Positions 1 to 8,730 of a stretch of 64,000 nucleotides of DNA are shown here, piece after piece. The stretch is from assembly GCA_019637795.1 (NCBI GenBank), contig JAHBUY010000005.1, forward strand, positions 124,001-188,000, written 5' to 3'. Each line of letters begins with the position of its first letter. Position 1 is the stretch's first letter. The notes under the pieces were generated by a model. That model was not told where the DNA came from, ran no database searches, and saw only the letters and a program-made list of their open reading frames with translations. This DNA is from a bacterium. Lineage in GTDB: Bacteria; Desulfobacterota; Binatia; HRBIN30; CADEER01. Made by a program: the position numbers and the translations under genes.

Positions 1-46
1 TCGCCCTTCTGCCGGGTCTCCTGCGCGCCAGCCACTGAGCGACGCA

Positions 47-1033
47 TTGACTGATCTCGGACGCTGGTATCACCTGACCCTCGCGATGGTCATGGTCGTT
101 GCGCTCGCGCTGTTGGCCGGGGTGGCGGCCGGCGGCGACTGCGCCTGCCTCGCCAACGGCGGGCAGCCGGGTCCAGGCGACTGCCCCTGCGACGTCGGGC
201 GGTGCTTTGCGGCCTGCGTCGCCGAGCGCTGCCCCGGGATGCCCGAGTGCATGCTCGACTGCTCGCGGCGCTGCGCCTGCAACGCCGCGCCGGCGGGCTG
301 CTCGACGCACGTCGATCCCGACGCCACCCCGACCGCCATCGCGACGCCGCGCACGTATTCGGTGACCGCCTGCTACTCCGAGGTCCCGAGCTCATGGTGC
401 AGCGCGTTCGGCGTTCCATATGAACCGCCGTCGCTGCGCGGCCCCATCCCCTCCAGCACCACACACGCCGCGACACGCGATGCCACGCGTCCGTATCCGT
501 CGTACACGTTCTCCGATCTGGCGCCGGGCAACTACATTCTCGGCGCCGGCGGATGTAATCCCTTCGGCTGCCGGATCGACTCGGTGGTCACGGTCGCCGA
601 TGAGGACGTCGTCGTCGTCGCCACGATGGTCGGGCCGCGCCCGTCACCCCTGTTCCGCATCTGCGGCAGCGCCGCCGAGCAGCCCGGCGAGCCGACGCCG
701 GCGTCAACCGTCCACGCGATGCTGCTGCCGTCCCGGCGGATCGCGACGTACGCATCGCCCGGCATCTTCTGCTTCCGCGAGATTCCGCCCGGCGACTACC
801 TGATCGTCGCCACCCCCTACGACGGCGCGCCCTCGAGCTGCACGGCCGCCGGCTGCTGGCAGGACACCCCGGTGCACGTCGACGACGCCGACGTCGTCGA
901 CGTCTGGGTGCCCATGGACCCGCTGCCGACGGCCACCCCGACGCCGTGTCTCGGCGACCGCGATGGCGACCGGCTGGTGACCATCGACGAGCTCGTCGGC
1001 GCCGTGGCCAACGCCCTCGACGGCTGCCGCTAG
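47..1033 (+). CDS. Secreted Cys-rich protein with C-terminal dockerin-like EF-hand
   Basis: The function is not recognised. A hydrophobic stretch at about residues 14-28 (ending GVAAGG) looks like a signal peptide, followed by a region unusually rich in cysteine up to about residue 90. Two later segments, around APGNYIL and PPGDYLIV, look like carboxypeptidase-regulatory or prealbumin-like beta domains. After a short Thr/Pro stretch the protein ends in a single Asp-rich loop (GDRDGDRLVTIDELV), which resembles half a dockerin and is also found in the proteins at 40.9 and 51.5 kb. The assigned start is TTG; ATG at 86 would give a signal peptide without a basic N-terminus, so the start is uncertain. 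The stop overlaps that of the convergent acetyltransferase remnant. It is probably exported or cell-surface associated, by inference. Confidence 0.7.
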   Translation: MTDLGRWYHLTLAMVMVVALALLAGVAAGGDCACLANGGQPGPGDCPCDVGRCFAACVAERCPGMPECMLDCSRRCACNAAPAGCSTHVDPDATPTAIATPRTYSVTACYSEVPSSWCSAFGVPYEPPSLRGPIPSSTTHAATRDATRPYPSYTFSDLAPGNYILGAGGCNPFGCRIDSVVTVADEDVVVVATMVGPRPSPLFRICGSAAEQPGEPTPASTVHAMLLPSRRIATYASPGIFCFREIPPGDYLIVATPYDGAPSSCTAAGCWQDTPVHVDDADVVDVWVPMDPLPTATPTPCLGDRDGDRLVTIDELVGAVANALDGCR

Positions 1034-1323
1034 CCAGGCGCCGATCCACCGCGGCCGGGCTCCTCGCGCGGCGGGTCGAGCACGATCTGCACGAACACCA
1101 GGTCGAGCCAACGGTCGAACTTGCGACCGACCTCGCGCAGCGTGGCGGCGCGGGTGAAGCCGAGCTGCTCGTGCATGTGGATCGATGCGCCGTTGGCGGC
1201 GTCGATGGCGCCGACCATCACGTGCTTGCCGAGCGCCGCGGCGCGCGGCAGCGCGGGGCCAGGCGCGGAAGTCGCCGGAGGCGGCGAAGCCGACGACCTC
1301 GCCCTGCCCGCTGTGACCGGCAC
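1030..1323 (-). pseudogene. Decayed GNAT acetyltransferase (phosphinothricin acetyltransferase-like)
   Basis: The minus strand keeps the C-terminal third of a phosphinothricin-type N-acetyltransferase: LGKHVMVGAID, then NGASIHMHEQLGF and a Trp-rich tail (RKFDRWLDLVFVQ). Just upstream, in another frame, the family's mid-protein signature EVVGFAASGDFRAW can be read. The acetyl-CoA-binding motif that normally lies between the two is missing, as is the whole N-terminal half. A deletion plus a frameshift therefore separates the pieces and no intact gene remains. The reading frame listed here covers only the C-terminal fragment. It is almost certainly a relic rather than a small functional protein. 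Confidence 0.7.
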
Positions 1324-1404
1324 GCGCTGCTCGACGCCTGACCCCGCCCGCAGGCGCGAGACCGTGCTACCGGCGGTCCGCCCGGCCTGCTACCGTGGCG
1401 GCCT

Positions 1405-2847
1405 ATGTCGACCGCGCTCGAGCCACGTCGCTTCTTCCTCGATCGGTTCGCGCTCAACGAGCAGGCGATCGAGGACACCATCGGCACGGCCATCGCCCGC
1501 CAGGCCGACTTCGCCGACCTCTACTTCGAGTTCCGCACCTCCGAGGCCTTCGTGCTCGAGGAGGGCATCGTCAAGAAGGCCGCCAAGAACGTCTCCCAGG
1601 GCGCGGGCGTCCGCGTCGTCGCCGGCGACAAGACCGGCTGCGCGCACACCGACGACGTCAGCGTCGACACCCTGCGCCTCGCCTCGCAGACGGCACAGGC
1701 GATCGCCGACGGCAGCGGCCAGCGCGCGCCCGTGGCGGTGCGCCCGGCGCGTCCGGCGCACGACCTCTACCCGCTGGCGCAGACGCCGCTCGATGCCGCG
1801 CTGGACGAGAAGATCGCGCTGCTGAATCAGATCGACATCGCCGCCCGGCGGCTGGACCCGCGCATCCGCAACGTGATGGCGAGCCTCGGCGTCGAGCAGA
1901 AGATCATCCTGATCGTCAATTCGAACGGCGTCGTGGTCGGCGACGTGCAGCCGCTGGTGCGGCTCAGCGTCACCTGCATCGCCGAGGAGCATGGCAAGCG
2001 CGAGCACGGCACCGCGGGCGGCGGCGGCCGGGTCGAGCTCGCCTTCCTGACCGAGGGCGAGCGCTGGCAGCGCTGGGTGCGGATCGCCGCCGAGCAGGCG
2101 CTGCGCAACCTGACGGCGGTCGACGCGCCGGCCGGCGCGATGACCGTGGTCCTCGGCCCCGGCTGGCCGGGCGTGCTGCTCCACGAGGCGGTGGGGCACG
2201 GCCTCGAGGGCGACTTCAACCGCAAGGGCACGTCGGCGTTCAGCGGCCGCGTCGGCGAGCTGGTCGCGTCGCCGCTCTGCACCGTGGTCGACGACGGCAC
2301 CCTCGCCAACCGCCGCGGCTCGCTCAACTGCGACGACGAGGGAACGCCGACCGGGCGCACGGTGCTGATCGAGAAGGGCATCCTGCGCGGCTACCTGCAG
2401 GACCGCCTGAACGCGCGCCTCATGGGCGCGCCGCTCACCGGCAACGGCCGGCGCGAGAGCTACGCCCACATGACCATGCCGCGCATGACCAACACCTTCA
2501 TGCTGGCCGGCGAGTCGACGCCGGAGGAGATCATCCGCTCGGTGCCGAAGGGCCTGTACGCGGTCTCGTTCGGCGGCGGCCAGGTGGACATCACCAGCGG
2601 CAAGTTCGTCTTCTCCGCCACCGAGGCCTACCTGATCGAGGACGGCCAGGTCACCCGACCCGTGAAGGGCGCGACCCTGATCGGCAACGGGCCGGAGGCG
2701 CTGACCCGGGTGTCCATGGTCGGCAACGACCTGGCGCTCGACGAGGGCATCGGCACGTGCGGCAAGGACGGCCAGTCGGTGCCGGTCGGGGTCGGCATGC
2801 CGACGATCAAGATCGACTCCATGACGGTCGGCGGGACGCAGGCGTGA
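1405..2847 (+). CDS. tldD: Metalloprotease TldD
   Basis: This is the catalytic subunit of the TldD/TldE zinc protease, a cytoplasmic enzyme that degrades unfolded peptides and in other bacteria matures microcin B17 or degrades the CcdA antitoxin. The 480-residue length fits the family. The zinc site is the HExxxH motif HEAVGH at about residues 260-265, followed by GLEGDFN. A conserved C-terminal segment with GIGTCGKDGQ is present. The partner tldE follows with a 4-base GTGA overlap, so the two are translationally coupled and made together, as expected for a heterodimer. No clear ribosome-binding site precedes the ATG. Confidence 0.95.
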   Translation: MSTALEPRRFFLDRFALNEQAIEDTIGTAIARQADFADLYFEFRTSEAFVLEEGIVKKAAKNVSQGAGVRVVAGDKTGCAHTDDVSVDTLRLASQTAQAIADGSGQRAPVAVRPARPAHDLYPLAQTPLDAALDEKIALLNQIDIAARRLDPRIRNVMASLGVEQKIILIVNSNGVVVGDVQPLVRLSVTCIAEEHGKREHGTAGGGGRVELAFLTEGERWQRWVRIAAEQALRNLTAVDAPAGAMTVVLGPGWPGVLLHEAVGHGLEGDFNRKGTSAFSGRVGELVASPLCTVVDDGTLANRRGSLNCDDEGTPTGRTVLIEKGILRGYLQDRLNARLMGAPLTGNGRRESYAHMTMPRMTNTFMLAGESTPEEIIRSVPKGLYAVSFGGGQVDITSGKFVFSATEAYLIEDGQVTRPVKGATLIGNGPEALTRVSMVGNDLALDEGIGTCGKDGQSVPVGVGMPTIKIDSMTVGGTQA

Positions 2848-4196
2848 GCGCCCTGTCGCTGGAGGAGATCGCCGACATCCTGCTGCGCGGGGCGGCGCGG
2901 CACGGCGCCACGGCGGCCGACGTGGTGGTCGCCGAGGGCGACGCGCTCACCGTGGGCGTCCGCCTCGGCGCGGTCGAGAAGGTGCAGCGCGCCCGCGGCA
3001 AGCACCTCGGCCTGCGCGCCTTCGCCGGCGAGCGCAGCGCCATCCTGTCGACCGCCGACTTCTCGCCCGCCGCCCTCGCGCAGCTCGCGGCCGACGCCGT
3101 GGCGCTGGCGCGGGTCACCGCGCCGGACCCGTTCAGCGGCCTGCCCGACGCCGCCGAGCTGGCGACGGCGCCGCCGACGCTCGACCTCTTCGACCCGGCG
3201 GTCGGCGAGGTGACCGCCGAGCAGGCCACCGAATGGTGCCTCGCCGCCGAGACCGCGGCGCGCGACGCCGACCCGCGCATCACCAACTCCGAGGGCGCCG
3301 AATTCGACGGCGGCTCGCACCTGGTCCTCTACGCCGCCAGCAACGGCTTCTCCGGCAGCTATCGCAGCTCGAGCTGCTCGCTGAGCTGCGTGCCGGTGGC
3401 GACCCACGACGGCGGCATGGAGCGCGACCACTGGTACAGCGTGCAGCGCTACCTGGCGCGGCTCGAATCGCCGGAGTCGATCGGCCGCACCGCCGCGGCG
3501 CGCGCCCTGCGCCGGCTCGGCGCCCGACAGGTGGCGACCTGCGAGTGCCCGGTGGTCTTCGATCCCGACATGGCGGGGAGCCTGCTGCGCCACCTCGCCG
3601 GCGCGGTGTCGGGCGGCGCCATCTACCGCGGGCTGTCGTTCCTCGCCGGCAAGCTCGGCCAGACCATCGCGCCGGCGTCGCTGAGCGTCTACGACGACGG
3701 CCTGCTGGCCGACGGCCTGGGCTCGAAGCCATTCGACGGCGAGGGCCTGCCCACGCGCCGCACGCCGGTCATCGAGGATGGCGTGCTGACGAGCTACCTC
3801 TGCGACACCTACGCGGCGCGCAAGCTGTCGTGCCGGCCCACCGGCAACGCGGCGCGCTCGGTCGGCGACTCGCCGCACGTCAGCCCGACCAACTTCTTCC
3901 TGCCCGCCGGCACGGCGACGCCGGAGGCGATCATCGGCAGCGTCCGCCAGGGTCTCTACGTCACCGAGCTGATGGGCTTCGGCGTCAACGCCACCACCGG
4001 CGACTACTCGCGCGGCGCCTCGGGGCTGTGGATCGAGAATGGCCAGCTCACCTACCCGGTGAGCGAGATCACCATCGCCGGCAACCTGTTGCAGATGTTG
4101 CGCGACATCGAAGTCGTCGGCTCCGACCTGGTGCTGCGCCACAGCATCGCCGCGCCGACGCTCAAGATCGCGCGCATGACCGTGGCGGGTACCTGA
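2844..4196 (+). CDS. tldE: TldE/PmbA family protein
   Basis: This 450-residue protein is the non-catalytic partner of TldD and belongs to the same U62 peptidase family. It shares the overall TldD fold signatures, for example VSGGAIYRGLSFLAGKLG and the C-terminal GLYVTELMGFGVN, but lacks the HExxxH zinc site, as is normal for PmbA/TldE. The GTG start at 2844 overlaps the tldD stop. A longer frame runs upstream through tldD, but that part is only a shadow. In the known complex this subunit closes the cavity around the TldD active site. Downstream the operon ends in a repeat-rich intergenic region. Confidence 0.93.
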   Translation: MSALSLEEIADILLRGAARHGATAADVVVAEGDALTVGVRLGAVEKVQRARGKHLGLRAFAGERSAILSTADFSPAALAQLAADAVALARVTAPDPFSGLPDAAELATAPPTLDLFDPAVGEVTAEQATEWCLAAETAARDADPRITNSEGAEFDGGSHLVLYAASNGFSGSYRSSSCSLSCVPVATHDGGMERDHWYSVQRYLARLESPESIGRTAAARALRRLGARQVATCECPVVFDPDMAGSLLRHLAGAVSGGAIYRGLSFLAGKLGQTIAPASLSVYDDGLLADGLGSKPFDGEGLPTRRTPVIEDGVLTSYLCDTYAARKLSCRPTGNAARSVGDSPHVSPTNFFLPAGTATPEAIIGSVRQGLYVTELMGFGVNATTGDYSRGASGLWIENGQLTYPVSEITIAGNLLQMLRDIEVVGSDLVLRHSIAAPTLKIARMTVAGT

Positions 4197-4234
4197 GACA
4201 CCGACGGACAGCGGGCCCGGGATACGCCTCTCCC

Positions 4235-4421
4235 GAACACGGATGAACACGGACCCGCGCCCCCGCCCCCCGATGAACACGGACTCCCACCCGGCCACCG
4301 GATCCTCCGCTCGGGGTTGACCCGGGCTGGGAGGCGGCTCGGTGTTCATTGGCAGGCGGGGAAGCGGCGGCTCGGTGTTCATTGGGGGGTGGGGAAGCGG
4401 GGTCGGTGTTCATCCGTGTTC
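4235..4421. repeat. Long imperfect inverted repeat built from GAACACGGAT words
   Basis: The left arm (4235-4280) contains three copies of GAACAC(GGA), the last reading ATGAACACGGA. The right arm (4376-4421) is almost its reverse complement, ending CGGTGTTCATCCGTGTTC. By eye the 46-base arms differ at only about five positions, and the loop is about 95 bases. Inside the right half there is also a near-tandem repeat of about 33 bases, with CGGTGTTCATT beginning at 4340, 4373 and, in variant form, 4404. The element fills most of the 286-base gap between tldE and rlpA. A diverged relative lies at about 15.7-15.84 kb. Confidence 0.8.
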
Positions 4422-4482
4422 CGCCCCGCGGTAGGACACGGACGGCTTTGTCTTCCCCCCCGGATCGGCGATACTGCAGCCG

Positions 4483-5232
4483 ATGCGGTGGGGTGTGGCA
4501 GCGGTGGCGGTTGGCCTCGCGGTGCTGGGCACCGGCTGCGGGCTGTTCCGCAAGGCGCCGAAGCCCCTGGAGCCGGTGCCGGGGGCGAGCCAGATCGGCG
4601 TCGCCTCGTGGTACGGCCCGGGCTTCCACGGCCGCCGCACCGCCAACGGCGAGGTCTACGACCAGTACGGGCTGACCGCGGCGCACCGGACGCTGCCGCA
4701 CGGCACCTGGGTCGAGGTCACCAACCTCAGCAACGACCGGTCGGTGCGGGTGCGCATCAACGATCGCGGGCCGTACGTCGACGATCGCGTCATCGATCTC
4801 TCGTACACCGCCGCGCAGCGCCTCGACATGGTGCGCTCGGGCATCGCCCCGGTGCGGGTCGAGGTGGTCGAGGGCGATCTCCTGCCGCAGGCGATTCCGG
4901 TCGCCGCGGCGCCGCCGCCAGCGCCGCCGCCGCCGGCGCGCCCGGCGCCGCTGGCGATGGTGCCGGTCGCGGCGGCGCCGCCCGTGGTCGACCGCGGCGG
5001 CAGCTACCGCGTGCACGTCGGCGTCTACGTCGACTACGAGCGCGCCCGCCGCGAGCAACGGCGGCTCGACGGCGTGGCCGGCCCGGTGCGGCTGGTGCTG
5101 GTCGACGCGCCGGACGCGCGCTTCTACCAACTGCGGGCGGGTCCGTTCGCCAGCCGCGGCGCCGCCGAGCGCGCCGCGCGGCAGTTGGCGGATCTCGGCG
5201 CGCCGGCGCTGGTGGTGGTCAGTGGGCGCTGA
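4483..5232 (+). CDS. rlpA: RlpA-like septal lytic transglycosylase / rare lipoprotein A
   Basis: RlpA proteins are outer-membrane lipoproteins that cleave peptidoglycan strands lacking stem peptides and help daughter-cell separation. The N-terminus has a hydrophobic signal followed by a lipobox-like LGTGC with the candidate lipid Cys at residue 19. A double-psi beta-barrel domain spans about residues 38-130, with the family signatures ASWYGPGFHGRRTANGE and RINDRGPY. A Pro/Ala-rich linker follows, then a C-terminal SPOR-like domain from about residue 170 that would bind denuded septal glycan. The stop codon lies inside the next gene, which starts 11 bases earlier. Confidence 0.9.
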   Translation: MRWGVAAVAVGLAVLGTGCGLFRKAPKPLEPVPGASQIGVASWYGPGFHGRRTANGEVYDQYGLTAAHRTLPHGTWVEVTNLSNDRSVRVRINDRGPYVDDRVIDLSYTAAQRLDMVRSGIAPVRVEVVEGDLLPQAIPVAAAPPPAPPPPARPAPLAMVPVAAAPPVVDRGGSYRVHVGVYVDYERARREQRRLDGVAGPVRLVLVDAPDARFYQLRAGPFASRGAAERAARQLADLGAPALVVVSGR

Positions 5233-5851
5233 CGCCCCGCCGCGCCTCGGTTCGGTCGGCGAAGCGGTGGCGGCGATGCTCGTCACCCTGCCACTCGCCA
5301 TCTGGCTCCGCTTTCCGACCCTGTGGTTCCTGGTCCCGTTCGCCATCATCACGCTCACCCGGCGTCCCTACGAGGCCTATGGCCTCACCTGGGAGAACCT
5401 CGGGTCGCCGCGCTTCCACCTGACCACGGCGGCGGTGATCTTCGGCGGCTACGCGCTGCTCCACTACGCCTTCGCGCGCTGGGTGCTCGGCCTGCACTTC
5501 GAGGCGACGCTGCCGCCCGATCCGCTGCAGGCGGCGTTCGCGCAGTTGGTGGTCGTCGGCCTGTCGGAGGAGTTCTTCTTCCGCGGCTACCTGCAGACCC
5601 AGATGAACGCCGCCTACGGCCGCCCGCGCCGCTTCCTCGGCGCGCCCTGGGGCCGCGGGCTGATCTATGCCGCCCTGCTCTTCGGCCTCTGCCACATCGT
5701 CACCGGCGACCTGACCCGCATGCGCGTCGCCTTCTTCGGTCTGTTCGCCGGCTGGCTGCGCGAGCGCACCGGCAGCATCGCCGTCCCCGCCGCCTATCAC
5801 GGCTTCGCCAACCTGCTGTACGACTTCATGGCCCGCAGCATGGTCGGCTGA
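5222..5851 (+). CDS. CPBP-family intramembrane metalloprotease
   Basis: This is a polytopic membrane protein of 209 residues with about five hydrophobic segments. The CPBP (CAAX prenyl protease/bacteriocin-processing, Abi) signature is clear: the paired glutamates and arginine in SEEFFFRGYLQ (E116, E117, R121), a second motif with His in FGLCHIV (H158), and a third in AAYHGFANLL (H193). These residues form the glutamate/histidine active site in the family. The GTG start overlaps rlpA by 11 bases, which suggests coupling. The substrate cannot be told from sequence; family members act in protein maturation, regulated proteolysis or bacteriocin immunity. Confidence 0.85.
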   Translation: MGADAPPRLGSVGEAVAAMLVTLPLAIWLRFPTLWFLVPFAIITLTRRPYEAYGLTWENLGSPRFHLTTAAVIFGGYALLHYAFARWVLGLHFEATLPPDPLQAAFAQLVVVGLSEEFFFRGYLQTQMNAAYGRPRRFLGAPWGRGLIYAALLFGLCHIVTGDLTRMRVAFFGLFAGWLRERTGSIAVPAAYHGFANLLYDFMARSMVG

Positions 5852-5942
5852 CGCGGGTGGAATCCGCTCGTCCGGCAATTCCGTGACGGCGCCACCCGAT
5901 CGCGCGGGCTCCCACCTCCCCCTCGCGCATCCGCCCCGCAAC

Positions 5943-5958
5943 TGGCGTGCGCGTTGCT
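5943..5958 (+). promoter_or_regulatory. Candidate sigma-54 promoter upstream of pilT
   Basis: The sequence TGGCGTGCGCGTTGCT matches the -24/-12 pattern TGGCACG-N4-TTGCW, with GG and GC at the required spacing and two mismatches in the -24 half. It ends 67 bases before the pilT start. Pilus genes are often sigma-54 dependent. The window contains no rpoN or activator gene, so this rests on the motif alone. Confidence 0.4.
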
Positions 5959-6025
5959 TGTGTTGTTGGCCGCCGGGCGTGCCCCGTTGGCCGCCCTTCA
6001 ACGGATCAGGTGCGAGGGAGAGGGA

Positions 6026-7135
6026 ATGGACATCACGGAGCTGCTCACGTTCGCCCACCGGTCGGGGGCCTCGGACTGCCATCTGACCTCCGCCGAGCCG
6101 CCGCGGCTGCGCATCAACGGCGACATGAAGAAGCTGGAGTATCCGCCGCTGAGCCCCGAGGAGGTCCACAACATGGTGTTCGACATCATGTCGGACAGCC
6201 TGCGCCGGCAGTTCCAGGAGACCAACGACGTCGACTTCTCCTTCGAGCTCGGCGACCTGGCCCGCTTCCGCGTCAACGTCTTCCGCGGCCGCCGCGGCGA
6301 GGGCGCGGTGTTCCGCACCATCCCGACCAAGGTGATGACCGTCGAGGACCTCGGCCTGCCGCCGATCCTCAAGGAGATCTGCGACAAGGAGAAGGGCCTG
6401 GTGCTGGTCACCGGGCCGACCGGCTCCGGCAAGTCGACCACCCTGGCGGCGATGATCGACTACATCAACGAGAGCTTCGAGGGACACATCCTCACCATCG
6501 AGGACCCGATCGAATTCGTGCACCACTCGAAGAAGTGCCTGATCAACCAGCGCGAGGTCGGCCCGCACACGATGTCGTTCACCAACGCCCTGCGCGGCGC
6601 CCTGCGCGAGGATCCGGACGTCATCCTGGTCGGCGAGATGCGCGACCTGGAGACCATCTCGTTGGCGCTGACCGCCGCGGAGACCGGCCACCTGGTCTTC
6701 GGCACGCTGCACACCTCGAGCGCGCCGAAGACGGTCGACCGCATCATCGACGTCTTCCCGGCGGCGCAGCAGGAGCAGATCCGCATCATGTTCTCGGAAT
6801 CGATCCAGGCGGTGATCACCCAGACGCTGCTGAAGAAGCGCGCTGGCGGACGGGTCGCGGCGCTGGAGATCCTCATGGGCACGCCGGCGGTGCGCAACCT
6901 CATCCGCGAGGGCAAGATCCACCAGATCCCGTCGGCGATGCAGACCGGTCAGAAGGTCGGCATGCAGACGCTCGACATGGCGCTGATCGACCTGGTGCGG
7001 CGCAACGTCGTGACCGCCGAGGAGGCGCAGTACCGGACGCTCACTCCCAACCTCTTCGCCAGCAACGCCGTCGAGCGGCCGGGCGGGCCGAACGGCGCGC
7101 AGCCCGCGTCGCGGCTCGGCGGCCTGCGATCCTAG
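6026..7135 (+). CDS. pilT: Type IV pilus retraction ATPase PilT
   Basis: PilT is the hexameric cytoplasmic motor that depolymerises type IV pili for twitching motility. The 369-residue protein has the Walker A motif GPTGSGKST at about residues 130-138, an Asp box (LTIEDPIEFVH), the Walker B region DVILVGEMRD and the His box TGHLVFGTLHTSSA. The Pro-rich C-terminus is species-specific. The ATG at 6026 was chosen because it has a strong GA-rich ribosome-binding site (GAGGGAGAGGG) and begins MDITELL, like other PilT proteins; an in-frame TTG further upstream is not credible. It is followed after 20 bases by pilU. Confidence 0.95.
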   Translation: MDITELLTFAHRSGASDCHLTSAEPPRLRINGDMKKLEYPPLSPEEVHNMVFDIMSDSLRRQFQETNDVDFSFELGDLARFRVNVFRGRRGEGAVFRTIPTKVMTVEDLGLPPILKEICDKEKGLVLVTGPTGSGKSTTLAAMIDYINESFEGHILTIEDPIEFVHHSKKCLINQREVGPHTMSFTNALRGALREDPDVILVGEMRDLETISLALTAAETGHLVFGTLHTSSAPKTVDRIIDVFPAAQQEQIRIMFSESIQAVITQTLLKKRAGGRVAALEILMGTPAVRNLIREGKIHQIPSAMQTGQKVGMQTLDMALIDLVRRNVVTAEEAQYRTLTPNLFASNAVERPGGPNGAQPASRLGGLRS

Positions 7136-7155
7136 GGCGCGTGAGGGCGTAGCCG

Positions 7156-8307
7156 ATGGCGGCCGACATCCGGTCCCTGCTCCTCGAGATGGTCGAGCGC
7201 GGGGCCTCCGATCTCTACATCACGGTCGACAGCCCGCCGGTGATCCGGATCGAGGGCATCAACCATCCGGTCGCGGGCGAGCCGCTGACGCCCACCGAGG
7301 TCGAGGCGCTCGCCAACTCGCTGATGACCGAGCGCCAGCGGGCGACCTTCGAAGAGCAGATGGAGATGAACCTCGGGATCAGCTCGAGCAAGATGGGCCG
7401 CTTCCGGGTCAACGTCTTCCGCCAGCGCGGCGCCGTGGGCGTCGTCGTCCGCACCATCAAGATGCAGATCCCGACCATCGACGGTCTCGGCCTGCCGGCG
7501 GTACTGAAGGACATCGTGCTCACCAAGCGCGGCCTGGTGCTGGTCACCGGCGCCACCGGCTCCGGCAAGTCGACCACGCTCGCGGCGATGCTCGACTGGC
7601 GCAACGAGCAGACCGCCGGTCACATCGTCACGGTCGAGGATCCGATCGAGTTCATGCACCCGCACAAGCGCTCGCTGGTGACCCAGCGCGAGATCGGCTT
7701 CGACACCCAGAGCTACGAATCGGCGCTCAAGAACACCCTGCGCCAGGCGCCGGACGTGATCCTCATCGGCGAGGTGCGCGACCGCGAGACCATGGAGGCC
7801 GCGATCACCTTCGCCGACACCGGGCATCTCTGCCTCGCCACGCTGCACTCGAACAACGCCAACCAGGCGATCGAACGCATCATGAACTTCTTCCCCATCG
7901 AGCGGCACCCGGAGATCTTCCTCCAGCTCTCCCTGAACCTGCGCGCCATCGTGTCGCAGCGCCTGGTGCCCGGCATCGACGGCAAGCGGGTCGCGGCGCT
8001 CGAGATCCTGATCGACACGCCGTACGTGAAGGACCTGATCAAGAAGGGCGAGGTCGACACCATCAAGGAAGCGATGGAGCGCAGCACCCAGGAGGGCGGG
8101 CAGACCTTCGACCAGGCGATCTTCGAGCTGTACAAGACCGGTCGCATCGACACCGAACAGGCCCTGGCCAACGCCGACAGCGCCAACAACCTGCGCATCC
8201 AGATGAAGAACCTCGACCTCCGTCAGTCCGACCGCAAGATTCTCGACGACACCGGCGCCGGGCTGCGGATCCAGGGCGTGTCGGCCGACATGTACCGCCG
8301 CATGTGA
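7156..8307 (+). CDS. pilU: PilT/PilU-family type IV pilus ATPase
   Basis: This is a second retraction-type secretion ATPase of 383 residues and a paralogue of the upstream PilT. Walker A (GATGSGKST), the Asp box (VTVEDPIEFMHPHKRS), Walker B (DVILIGEVRD) and the His box (GHLCLATLHSNNA) are all intact. The C-terminal region with QTFDQAIFELYKTGRID and SANNLRIQMKN matches the PilU branch, which assists PilT in forceful retraction. The two genes form an operon. No other pilus genes (pilA, pilB, pilC, pilQ) are in the window. Confidence 0.9.
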   Translation: MAADIRSLLLEMVERGASDLYITVDSPPVIRIEGINHPVAGEPLTPTEVEALANSLMTERQRATFEEQMEMNLGISSSKMGRFRVNVFRQRGAVGVVVRTIKMQIPTIDGLGLPAVLKDIVLTKRGLVLVTGATGSGKSTTLAAMLDWRNEQTAGHIVTVEDPIEFMHPHKRSLVTQREIGFDTQSYESALKNTLRQAPDVILIGEVRDRETMEAAITFADTGHLCLATLHSNNANQAIERIMNFFPIERHPEIFLQLSLNLRAIVSQRLVPGIDGKRVAALEILIDTPYVKDLIKKGEVDTIKEAMERSTQEGGQTFDQAIFELYKTGRIDTEQALANADSANNLRIQMKNLDLRQSDRKILDDTGAGLRIQGVSADMYRRM

Positions 8308-8409
8308 CGCCCCCGCGTGTCGCGGCCTCGCCCCGCTCCCAACCGAGCCGGCGAGCATGAGCGCGCTGGCCAGGGCGCGGGCAGTGGGGAGGTGACGCGC
8401 GAGCGGGTC

Positions 8410-8730
8410 TCAGCCGCCGACGCTCCGTGCCACCCACCGCAGATACGCCCCCGCGCCCCGCTCCACCGGGAGCGCGATCACCTCGGGATTCTCGTAGGGA
8501 TGCAGCGCCAGCACCCGCGCCTCGAGCGCGGCGTAGCCGGCGCGGGTGGTCTTGATCAGCAGCAGGTGCTCGTCGTCGCGGGCGACCTCGCCCTGCCAGC
8601 GGTAGATGGAGCGCACCGGGCCGACGAGATTGACGCAGGCGGCGAGCGCTTCGCCCACCAGGGCCTCGGCCAGGCGCTCGCCGTCCTCGCGCGTCGGCAC
8701 GGTGACCAGCACGACCACGACCTCGCTCAT
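8410..8730 (-). CDS. cutA: Divalent-cation tolerance protein CutA
   Basis: CutA proteins are small, very stable trimers of uncertain function that have been linked to copper tolerance. The 106-residue length is typical. Conserved features visible are VLVTVPTREDGERLAEALV, the AACVNLVGPVRSIYRWQGEV segment with the family Cys, and the downstream HLLLIKTT and HPYENPEVIALPV. The start at 8730 (MSEVVVV) overlaps the stop of the upstream phosphatase gene by the 4-base ATGA, showing coupling; longer upstream frames lack homology. It is the last gene of the plsX operon. Confidence 0.93.
   Translation of the reverse strand: MSEVVVVLVTVPTREDGERLAEALVGEALAACVNLVGPVRSIYRWQGEVARDDEHLLLIKTTRAGYAALEARVLALHPYENPEVIALPVERGAGAYLRWVARSVGG

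Noticed and set aside
4235..4421. CRISPR-like array
   Set aside because: The repeats are few, unequal in spacing and inverted, and no cas gene is present.
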